Source of the DNA: Caballeronia sp. TF1N1
GTDB lineage: Bacteria; Pseudomonadota; Gammaproteobacteria; Burkholderiales; Burkholderiaceae
Assembly (NCBI RefSeq): GCF_022878925.1
Contig: NZ_CP084626.1
Coordinates: 2,108,001 to 2,172,000, forward strand
DNA length: 64,000 nucleotides
Direction of reading: 5' to 3'
The translations under genes and the position numbers were made by a program. Position 1 is the first letter of the stretch, and every line of letters begins with the position of its first letter. Shown here one piece after another: positions 47,563 through 55,205 of the stretch. The notes beneath the pieces are model-generated. The model was given only the letters and a program-made list of their open reading frames with translations, had not been told where the DNA came from and ran no database searches.

Positions 47563-49968
47563 ATGCGCAGAAGCATAGCGAGACGGTGGATCGGCAATCT
47601 GATTCTTTCTTTGATGTGGGCGCTATGCGGCGCCCTCCTTCCGGCTGGCGCTCGCGCGGCCCCGCCCGTCGCCGATTGCCACGCGGGCACACTCATCACG
47701 GTAGTCGCCCACCTGGACGACGATCTCCTCTTCGTGAATCCTGGCATCAGCGACAAGCTCGACGCCGGCTGGTGCGTGACGACGGTTCACCTGATCGGCG
47801 GCGCAAACGGTGCGAAGTTCGATTACGTCGTGCTTCGCGAGACCGGCACGAAGCTCGCCTACGCACGCATGGCAGGCGTGCCGGACAAATGGCAAGAATC
47901 GACAGTGATGATTGCGGGGAAGCCCGTGCATCAGCTCGTGCTTACGCAACAGCCGCGCGTGAAGCTGCTCGAATTGCGGTTGCCTGGCGGCGGGGTGCGC
48001 GGCGGCAAGGTGCCGCTCGGTTTGCTGTGGGATCGCGGGCAGACGCTCAATACCTATCCGCTGCAAGCGGACGGCACCGGTTCGACCACTTACGACCGCG
48101 CCGCCCTTTCCGCGACGCTGCGCCCGATCCTCTCGCAAGCTACGGAAATCTACACGCTCAATCCGGATACGGTCGCCTTCATGGAGCATCCGGATCACAT
48201 TCTCGCGGCGCGCATCACGCGTGTGGTTGCGCAGAGCCTGAAGCGCGATGTGCCGATCGGCTATCACGTCACCTATCCGACGGGCGGCTTGCCGAAGAAT
48301 CTCGACGCCGCGCAAACGCTGCGAAAGCGCGATGTCGTCGGCAGCTATTTCGCGATCGATGGCAACGACGCCGGTCACGTCTTCGGCGAGTACATGTGGG
48401 ACGGCAACTGGGTCGCGCGCCGCTACTGGAGCATGGCCCATGCGAACGACGCCGGTCCGGAGTTCCAGCTGCGCCCGTTCCAGCTCGTCAACGAATACTC
48501 GAGCCGCTGCCTGACATCGGCCGGTGCGGGTAAGGCACCGACGCTCGCCGCATGCACAGGCGCCGCGACGCAAAACTGGTTCTGGCAACAGTTGCCCGCC
48601 GCGCCGGGCGCTAAAAACGATGCGCTCTTCGTGAGCGCGGCGACGCGCGGGTGTATCGCGGAACGGGAAAACGGGCTTGTCGAGGAAAGCTGCAAGCCGG
48701 AAAGCGCGGCGCAGCACTGGACGCCGTGGGACTTCGGCTTCGTGTACACGCCGCTCGATCACTGTCTTGGCGAGAAAAACGACTCACTGACGGCAAGCCG
48801 CTGTTCGATGCTGACGGCGCAGTATCGATGGTCGCCGTCATCGCAAACGGTGTGGACGGACACGCGGCAGGAAGGCGCCCTCTTCGGCGACGTTCGTGGC
48901 GAAGGCCGCGACAGCACCGTGTATGTGCAGCGGCGCAAGGACGGGCCCGGCTTCAACGTCTGGGTGGCGGAGATGTCGCGCTTCGACCGGGCGTCGCCGT
49001 GGTTTCTGAACGCCGTGCCGTTCGACCCGCAAGCCACCGCGCCGACCTGCAATGCCGATGCGCTTTGCTTCGACAGCGCGCGCTTTCTGTTGGGCGATTT
49101 CGATGGCGACGGCCGCGCCGATCTGATGGCGATCACGCCGCGCAACGGCGGCACCGCGTTCTGGCTTTTAAAAAGCGCCGGCACGCATTTCGAGGCGCCC
49201 CGTTTGTGGTTTCAGACGAGCGCGGCATGGACGCCCGAAATCGCGCAGCAATACGTGGCAGGCGATTTCAACGGCGACGGCCGCGCCGACGTGATGATCG
49301 CGCAGAAAAGCAAGGACGCGGGGCTCGACCTCTGGGTGCTGACGTCGGACGGCGCGACGGCGAACGGGCCTGCGCTGTGGTTAAAGGCGAGCCAGTTGAG
49401 TCAGAGCGCGCGTTTCATGCCGGCTCGCGTCGCGCAATCGAAGCACGTGGGGCTTCTCGCGATCGAGAATATCGACTGCGCGCTCGCGCTCTCGCAATTC
49501 GCGAGTGACGGAAGCGCCTTCGCGCCGAGCTATCGCACGAACGTCTATGCGCAGTTGCGCGCGCCGTTCGCCAAGGTCGTGGCGGGCGATATCGATGGCG
49601 ACGGCATCGACGATCTGGCCGTGCTCGAACCGCGTGGGGACAGCGCGAGCACGCGCGTCTTCACGATGAAAGGCGGCAAGGCGTTCGGCCCGGCCATCGA
49701 GACGACGACGCTCGCCGATACGTCCTACGCGGATTCAATGCCCGCAATCGCGCGCGTCACCGAACACGACGATCACGCCACGCTGGTGCTGTTCAAGCGC
49801 GCGAACGCGTTGCTCGGCGAGTTCTATTACACGGGCGGCGCGCCGAGTCTCTACGGCTACGAATTCGATACGGCGTTCAAGCTCGGGCCGGTGAAAATTT
49901 GGGGCGAATTGCCAGGGCTGTTCTCCGAGTCGCTGTGGCTCAAGACGCTGGCTTACTGGGGGCAGTGA
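47563..49968 (+). CDS. secreted PIG-L-type deacetylase with ricin-like and FG-GAP domains
   Basis: An 801-residue exported protein. A signal peptide covers about 1-32 (ARA-APP). Residues ~43-240 look like a PIG-L/LmbE N-acetylglucosamine deacetylase: metal motif AHLDDD (49-54, where AHPDDE is usual) and HPDH (209-212). Residues ~305-430 resemble a ricin-type lectin with QNW and QHW triplets. Residues ~437-760 carry FG-GAP/VCBS repeats with calcium-loop-like GDFDGDGRAD (511-520), GDFNGDGRAD (568-577) and GDIDGDGIDD (675-684). GGGGAAA precedes the ATG. A cell-surface or extracellular glycan deacetylase is the best guess. Confidence 0.82.
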   Translation: MRRSIARRWIGNLILSLMWALCGALLPAGARAAPPVADCHAGTLITVVAHLDDDLLFVNPGISDKLDAGWCVTTVHLIGGANGAKFDYVVLRETGTKLAYARMAGVPDKWQESTVMIAGKPVHQLVLTQQPRVKLLELRLPGGGVRGGKVPLGLLWDRGQTLNTYPLQADGTGSTTYDRAALSATLRPILSQATEIYTLNPDTVAFMEHPDHILAARITRVVAQSLKRDVPIGYHVTYPTGGLPKNLDAAQTLRKRDVVGSYFAIDGNDAGHVFGEYMWDGNWVARRYWSMAHANDAGPEFQLRPFQLVNEYSSRCLTSAGAGKAPTLAACTGAATQNWFWQQLPAAPGAKNDALFVSAATRGCIAERENGLVEESCKPESAAQHWTPWDFGFVYTPLDHCLGEKNDSLTASRCSMLTAQYRWSPSSQTVWTDTRQEGALFGDVRGEGRDSTVYVQRRKDGPGFNVWVAEMSRFDRASPWFLNAVPFDPQATAPTCNADALCFDSARFLLGDFDGDGRADLMAITPRNGGTAFWLLKSAGTHFEAPRLWFQTSAAWTPEIAQQYVAGDFNGDGRADVMIAQKSKDAGLDLWVLTSDGATANGPALWLKASQLSQSARFMPARVAQSKHVGLLAIENIDCALALSQFASDGSAFAPSYRTNVYAQLRAPFAKVVAGDIDGDGIDDLAVLEPRGDSASTRVFTMKGGKAFGPAIETTTLADTSYADSMPAIARVTEHDDHATLVLFKRANALLGEFYYTGGAPSLYGYEFDTAFKLGPVKIWGELPGLFSESLWLKTLAYWGQ

Positions 49969-50047
49969 AAGCGCGTTCGCCGTCACCAAATCAAACGCGC
50001 CGACCGGGCAACCGATGCGGCGCGTACTTGTTCAAACAAGCCGACGC

Positions 50048-51124
50048 TCAACTTAGGCCCACGCGCAAGTTCAGAACGTCCCGCGCGATCGCCAGATACT
50101 TGTCCGCCGTGCTCTGCAGGGTCAGGCCGTTGAGCGGGCGCGTCGCGCGCGGCTGATTGAGCGCATCGAGCAAGGCGTGGCCGTAGGCGTCGCTGTCGGC
50201 GGTATCGAGTAATTGCACGCCGGGAAAACCACCCGCGAAGGCGAACGATGCAATCGCGCTCGCGACCACCGGAATGCCCGACGCCAGCGCCTCCAGAAAG
50301 CCGATGCTATGCGCCTCGAAGCTCGAAGGCATCGCAAACACGCTCGACGCCTTCAGAATCTGCGCCACGTTCATCTGCGGCCCTTCGATCTTCACGCGAT
50401 CGCCAAGTCCGAGCTTCGCGACCAGATCGACGACCGCCTTGTGATAGTCGAGATTTTCGATGACGCCGCACAGCAGCAGTCGCGCATCCGGCTCGGCGCG
50501 CGCGACGCGCGCGAACGCTTCGACCGTCTGCAACTGATTCTTCTCGGGAATGTAGCGGCCCACCTGCACGATCTGCTTGGCGGCCACGGGAATGGACGGT
50601 TGCGCGTCGTCGGCGAAACGGGAGACATCGACGCCGTTGGGCACGACGATCATCGAAGGATGCAGCCCGATTTCCTGCACGTAGTTGTCGATATTCTTCT
50701 GCGACACGCCAATCACCGCCTTCGCCCGGCTCGACAGCAATCGCTCGGCGCGCAAAAGCGCCCGGTTCGCGAAGTCGTTCGCGCCGGAGTGCATGACCCA
50801 GACGATCGGCACCCGCGTCGGCAAGGCGCGAACGTAGAGCGCGGGAATGGTGGCGTGCGCGAAGATGATGTCGGGCTTGAACTGACGGATCGCGCGATGC
50901 AAGAACAGCAAGCGTCCGAGCTTGCCAGGGTTTTTCGTCGGGAAAAGGCAGATCACGCCGTGCGAACCGAGTTCCGCGCTGATGTGTTTGAAGTCGTCGT
51001 GTTCCGGCATCAGCGATGCGATGCAGACGTCGTGGCCCGATCGCTGATGCCCGATCGCGACGCCTTTGGCAAGCACTTCGGCCCCGGATAGTCGGGGCGC
51101 CAGTATGACCTGGAGAATACGCAT
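50048..51124 (-). CDS. GT4-family glycosyltransferase
   Basis: A 358-residue GT-B retaining glycosyltransferase (GT4, GT1-type Pfam). The N-terminal domain has PRLSGAEVLAKGVA; the C-terminal nucleotide-sugar domain has VGRYIPEKNQ (188-197) and the EX7E motif from Glu270 to Glu278 (FEAHSIGFLEA). The start is the ATG complementary to 51122-51124 (MRILQVILAPRLSG). Sugar and acceptor are unknown. It converges on the PIG-L-like gene, so together they may act on one surface glycan, which is only inference. Confidence 0.87.
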   Translation of the reverse strand: MRILQVILAPRLSGAEVLAKGVAIGHQRSGHDVCIASLMPEHDDFKHISAELGSHGVICLFPTKNPGKLGRLLFLHRAIRQFKPDIIFAHATIPALYVRALPTRVPIVWVMHSGANDFANRALLRAERLLSSRAKAVIGVSQKNIDNYVQEIGLHPSMIVVPNGVDVSRFADDAQPSIPVAAKQIVQVGRYIPEKNQLQTVEAFARVARAEPDARLLLCGVIENLDYHKAVVDLVAKLGLGDRVKIEGPQMNVAQILKASSVFAMPSSFEAHSIGFLEALASGIPVVASAIASFAFAGGFPGVQLLDTADSDAYGHALLDALNQPRATRPLNGLTLQSTADKYLAIARDVLNLRVGLS

Positions 51125-51520
51125 TTTGCAGTCCCTCGGCTGATCCGAAGTGCGCTCAGTGGCCACACGCTTTGCCCAAAGTATCGTGGTCCCCGTCGCC
51201 GCCCGCCGGTTCGCATCATCCGGCGGCCAGCGCACTTCCTGTTTTTTGTGTTTTATGACTAATGAGCCATGCCCACGCAAAACAGCACACGGGAGCACGC
51301 CGTCATAAGGTACTCCGGAGGTCATACCAAACGCCCGCCATCACATAGCGTTTTTCAGTCGATGCGTAAGACGTTGAAAGTGCATGTGTGACTGCGCGCA
51401 CACGTCCTGCCGCGTCGCGTCAGTGCAAAGCGGTTTTGGCACGAAGTAAGAGGAAGATTTTGCTGCAACCGCACACGCTGTTCGGCATTCGGCAATGCGG
51501 TCGCAAAAGTGAAACGGCGA
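51125..51520. other. 396-bp intergenic region
   Basis: Lies between the glycosyltransferase and the small secreted protein gene. I saw no coding-like frame, RNA gene or clear terminator. It should contain the glycosyltransferase promoter. Confidence 0.4.
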
Positions 51521-51790
51521 TCAGTTGGTGCCGTCCTTCGGGCACTTCAGATTGCAGCCGTCCGGGTCGCCGAGGTCACCGCGACGGCGCATGGGCGAGC
51601 TGCCCTTTTGATACTTATCGGTTGGCGCGGAAGCCGCAAACTGCATTTGCGGATGTTCGTTGAGGCGGAACTGGTCTTGCAGCACGCCGCCCGGCACGCC
51701 AGGCGAATTCTGGGCAAACGCAACGGGAATCAGATAGAACGCACCGGCGACGAGCGCAGCGGTGGTGGAAGCGAGCAACGTAAGTTTCAT
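51521..51790 (-). CDS. small secreted protein of unknown function
   Basis: An 89-residue protein with a clear signal peptide (about 1-27, ending AFA-QNS) and a short polar mature part of ~62 residues that contains two cysteines close together near the end (CNLKC). The ATG complementary to 51788-51790 is preceded by a purine-rich stretch. I do not recognise a family. It follows the ModE-like regulator in the same direction after about 148 bases. Confidence 0.6.
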   Translation of the reverse strand: MKLTLLASTTAALVAGAFYLIPVAFAQNSPGVPGGVLQDQFRLNEHPQMQFAASAPTDKYQKGSSPMRRRGDLGDPDGCNLKCPKDGTN

Positions 51791-51938
51791 GGCGGAATTT
51801 CGCGCGGGACAGCCGCGTCTGGAACAGGGTTGAGTCGACAGCAAAGCGTTAGGTTAACCCAATTCACCGCCGCCAGCAGTTTCTTCCAGGTTGGCGTCTT
51901 CTTACCGTTCGTTTCTCCCGCGCGCGTCGGCGAGTGTC

Positions 51939-53015
51939 TCAGCCGCGCAAACCTTCTTCGATATCGACGAGCGAGCCGCAACGCGCCGGGTCGTAACCTT
52001 CCAGATGCGCCACGCTGTCGTTGAACGCGTCGCTGCGTAACACGCGCAATACGGTGGCAAGCCGCGCCTCGTTGAGCCGCGCGCGTTCGCATGCGAAGAA
52101 GTAGTCCTCGTCGATGATCGGAATGAAGTCGAGCGCGAAGTGCTGCGCGGCGGGCTGCACGCCAAAGCCCAAGTCGGCCATGCCGCTCGCGACGAACGCG
52201 GCGATGGCCGAATGCGTGAGTTCGGTGGTCGCGTAACCGTTGATCTGATCGGGATCGACACCGACGCCGCGCAAGGACAAATCGAGCAGCATGCGCGTGC
52301 CCGAGCCCGGCTGACGATTCACGAAGCGCACGTCGCTGCGCGCGAGATCGCGCAGTCCCGTCACGCGCTTTGGGTTGCCCTTCGGCACGAAGAGGCCCTG
52401 CGTGCGCCGCGTGAGCCGAATGAGTTGATGCTTGCCCGCATCGAGATAAGGACGATAGCTCTCCGCACACGTCGCGCGAAACGGGCCGATCGGCAGATGA
52501 AAGCCCGCCAGTTCGCACTCGCCGCGAGCCAGCGCACTCACGGCTTCGTAACTTTCGCGGTATTTGATGTCCACCGGCACGCGCTGTTCGCCGAGCGCGT
52601 GCACGAGCGTCGCGACCGCGTAGCCGTGCGATGCATGAATACGCACTTGCGCGAGACCACTGGCGAGTTTGCGATTGAGTTCATTGGCGACATCGCTTGC
52701 GACGGACTGCAGCGGCGTTTCGAGCCGGTCGCCGCAAACGCGCTGCGCACGCAACACGGACTCGCCAAGTTCCGACAATACCGACCCGCGTCCGCGCGAT
52801 TTTCGGATCAGCGCGCCGCCCAGCCGCGCCTCGATTTCGCGCAACAAACCCCACGCATGCCGATAGGACAAACCCTTAGCGCTCGCGGCATTCGCGATGC
52901 TGCCAGTTTGAGAGACGAGCTTCAAAAGCGGCACAACCGCGCTCAGGCTGGTCTCCCGGCCATCGGCCTCGCGAAGGATGAGTTCGGCGCGGCATTCGAC
53001 ATCGACCATATGCAT
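51939..53015 (-). CDS. ModE-like HTH regulator with substrate-binding domain
   Basis: A 358-residue regulator. The N-terminal ~110 residues are a LysR/ModE-type winged helix (LLKLVSQTGSIANAASAKGLSYRHAW region); the rest is a periplasmic-binding-protein-like domain (about 120-350, NRQPGSGTRMLLDLSL), the layout of PBP-like ModE relatives associated with molybdoenzyme genes. It is divergent from fdsGBA-D across 121 bp, so it probably controls formate dehydrogenase in response to molybdate/tungstate or a related ligand. That target is inferred from position. Confidence 0.85.
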   Translation of the reverse strand: MHMVDVECRAELILREADGRETSLSAVVPLLKLVSQTGSIANAASAKGLSYRHAWGLLREIEARLGGALIRKSRGRGSVLSELGESVLRAQRVCGDRLETPLQSVASDVANELNRKLASGLAQVRIHASHGYAVATLVHALGEQRVPVDIKYRESYEAVSALARGECELAGFHLPIGPFRATCAESYRPYLDAGKHQLIRLTRRTQGLFVPKGNPKRVTGLRDLARSDVRFVNRQPGSGTRMLLDLSLRGVGVDPDQINGYATTELTHSAIAAFVASGMADLGFGVQPAAQHFALDFIPIIDEDYFFACERARLNEARLATVLRVLRSDAFNDSVAHLEGYDPARCGSLVDIEEGLRG

Positions 53016-53052
53016 TGCCCCTTCCTATTGCCAAGATATATCACGACGCCTA

Positions 53053-53092
53053 TTGTTCTTTTACCTGCTCGGTGCTTACGATTATATGATCG
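53053..53092 (+). promoter_or_regulatory. fds promoter region with palindromic operator candidate
   Basis: TTGTTC (53053-53058) and TACGAT (53077-53082) with an 18-base spacer form a possible promoter. It overlaps CGATTATATGATCG (53079-53092), an inverted repeat with 12 of 14 positions symmetric. A further pair, CTCGGT (near 53068) and ACCGAG (near 53117), flanks it. These are candidate sites for the adjacent ModE-like regulator. Confidence 0.45.
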
Positions 53093-53136
53093 AAATATGC
53101 ACTAATAAAACATATACCGAGCGTTGGAGGAGCCCC

Positions 53137-53634
53137 ATGACACACACGCAGCCGTTGTCCGCCGCTGCCGCTGAAGACCTCGTGCGCCGCCATGCCGTGC
53201 ACGACGCCACCTTGATGACCATCCTGCATGCCATCCAGGACGAAACCGGCTTCGTGCCGGAAGAAGTCGTCGCGCCGCTGGCGCGCGTCCTGTCGCTGTC
53301 GCGTGCGGAGGTTCACGGCACGATCACGTACTACCATCACTTTCGAAGCGCGCCGCCCGCGCGCGTGACCGTGCAGTTGTGCCGCGCGGAAGCGTGCCGC
53401 AGCATGGGCACCGAAGCGCTGAAGGATCACATCGAAGGGCATACCGGATGCCGTTTCGACAGCGGTCATGCCGAAGGCACCGAGCTCGAATCGGTGTATT
53501 GCCTCGGCCAATGCGCGCTGTCGCCGTCGATGATGATCAACGGCGAGATTCACGCGCGCGTCACGCCGCAGAAGTTCGATCGTCTTTACAAGGCAGCGAG
53601 CGAACAAAGCCAGAAGACAGAGGTGGCGGCATGA
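53137..53634 (+). CDS. fdsG: NAD-dependent formate dehydrogenase gamma subunit
   Basis: A 165-residue NuoE-like [2Fe-2S] protein. The cluster ligands are Cys82, Cys87, Cys122 and Cys126 (LCRAEACRSMG and YCLGQCALSP). The ATG at 53137 has a strong GGAGGAG ribosome site. It relays electrons within the soluble FDH complex that oxidises formate to CO2 and reduces NAD+. First gene of the operon; its stop overlaps fdsB as ATGA. Confidence 0.95.
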   Translation: MTHTQPLSAAAAEDLVRRHAVHDATLMTILHAIQDETGFVPEEVVAPLARVLSLSRAEVHGTITYYHHFRSAPPARVTVQLCRAEACRSMGTEALKDHIEGHTGCRFDSGHAEGTELESVYCLGQCALSPSMMINGEIHARVTPQKFDRLYKAASEQSQKTEVAA

Positions 53635-55187
53635 CGCGCATCTACGTTCCCTGCGATTCCGCCGCGCTGGCATTGGGCGCGGACGGCATTGCGAAGGCCA
53701 TCGAAAGCGAAGCGGACAAGCGCGGCATCGACGTGCAGATCGTGCGCAACGGTTCGCGCGGCCTCTTCTATCTCGAACCGCTCGTCGAAGTGGAAACGCC
53801 GCAAGGGCGCATCGGCTATTCGAATGTCGAAGAAGACGATATCGCCGCCCTCTTCGATGCCTCTTTTCACGAAGGCGGCGTCCACGCGAAGAACGTCGGC
53901 CTGGTCGACGACATTCCGTACCTCAAGAAGCAGCAGCGGCTGACGTTCGCGCGCATCGGTATCACGGACCCGCTTTCCGTCGACGATTACACCGCGCTCG
54001 GCGGACTCGCGGGCCTTCGCCAAGTGCTCGACATGAACGGCGACGCGGTGTGCGAAGCGCTCGTCGATTCCGGCCTGCGCGGACGCGGCGGCGCGGCATT
54101 CCCCGCCGGCATCAAATGGAAGACCGTGCGCGGCGCGTATGCGGACCAGAAGTACATCGTCTGCAATGCGGATGAAGGCGACTCCGGCACCTTCTCCGAC
54201 CGCCTCGTCATGGAGAGCGATCCGTTCATGCTGATCGAAGGCATGATCATCGCGGGCGTGGCGACGGGCGCGACCAAGGGCTACATCTACGTGCGCAGCG
54301 AGTATCCGCATGCCATCGCCACCCTGAATCGGGCGATCGAGCGCGCGCGCGATGCCGGCTGGCTAGGCGCGAGCGTGCTCGGCACCTCGCATGCGTTCGA
54401 CCTGTACGTGGCGAAAGGCGCGGGCGCGTATGTCTGCGGCGAGGAAACGGCGTTGCTCGAATCGCTCGAAGGCAAGCGCGGCATCGTGCGCGCGAAGCCG
54501 CCGGTGCCCGCGCTCGTCGGTTTGTACGGCAGGCCGACTGTCATCAACAACGTCATCACGCTCGCCACCGTGCCGATCATCTTTGCGAAAGGCGCTGCGT
54601 TCTATCGCGACTTCGGCATGGGACGCTCGCGCGGCACGCTACCCTTCCAGCTCGCGGGCAACGTCAAGCAAGGCGGACTCGTCGAACTCGCGTTCGGTGT
54701 GAGCCTGCGCGAACTGATACATGAATACGGCGGCGGCACGGCGAGCGGCCGTCCGGCGCGCGCGGTGCAGGTGGGCGGTCCGCTCGGCACGTATCTGCCG
54801 GAAAGCCAGTGGGATATTCCGCTCGACTACGAGGAATACGCGAAGGTCGGCGCAGTGGTCGGCCACGGCGGTCTCGTGATCCACGACGACACTTCGAACC
54901 TCGCCGAACTGGCGCAATACGCGATGCACTTCTGCGCGCTCGAATCGTGCGGCAAGTGCACGCCGTGCCGCATCGGCTCGACGCGCGGCGAAGAGGTCAT
55001 CGGCAAGATTCGCGACGGCGATACGTCGGTGAAACAGATCACGCTGCTGCGCGAACTGTGCGACACCATGGTCGCCGGCTCGCTCTGCGCAATGGGCGGC
55101 ATGACGCCGTTCCCGGTGCTGTCCGCGCTCGATCACTTTCCCGAAGATTTCGGGCTGCCCCGCACGCCCGCCCGAAAAGCGGCCTAA
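53631..55187 (+). CDS. fdsB: NAD-dependent formate dehydrogenase beta subunit
   Basis: A 518-residue NuoF-like diaphorase subunit. The N-terminal ~110 residues form a thioredoxin-like NuoE-type domain without the full cysteine set. FMN/NAD binding is by GLRGRGGAAFPAG (148-160) and CNADEGDSGTFSD (178-190). A [4Fe-4S] cluster is bound by Cys440, Cys443, Cys446 and Cys486. The ATG overlaps the fdsG stop. It passes electrons to NAD+. Confidence 0.96.
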   Translation: MTRIYVPCDSAALALGADGIAKAIESEADKRGIDVQIVRNGSRGLFYLEPLVEVETPQGRIGYSNVEEDDIAALFDASFHEGGVHAKNVGLVDDIPYLKKQQRLTFARIGITDPLSVDDYTALGGLAGLRQVLDMNGDAVCEALVDSGLRGRGGAAFPAGIKWKTVRGAYADQKYIVCNADEGDSGTFSDRLVMESDPFMLIEGMIIAGVATGATKGYIYVRSEYPHAIATLNRAIERARDAGWLGASVLGTSHAFDLYVAKGAGAYVCGEETALLESLEGKRGIVRAKPPVPALVGLYGRPTVINNVITLATVPIIFAKGAAFYRDFGMGRSRGTLPFQLAGNVKQGGLVELAFGVSLRELIHEYGGGTASGRPARAVQVGGPLGTYLPESQWDIPLDYEEYAKVGAVVGHGGLVIHDDTSNLAELAQYAMHFCALESCGKCTPCRIGSTRGEEVIGKIRDGDTSVKQITLLRELCDTMVAGSLCAMGGMTPFPVLSALDHFPEDFGLPRTPARKAA

Positions 55188-55205
55188 AGCAAGGGAGACA
55201 AGAAC

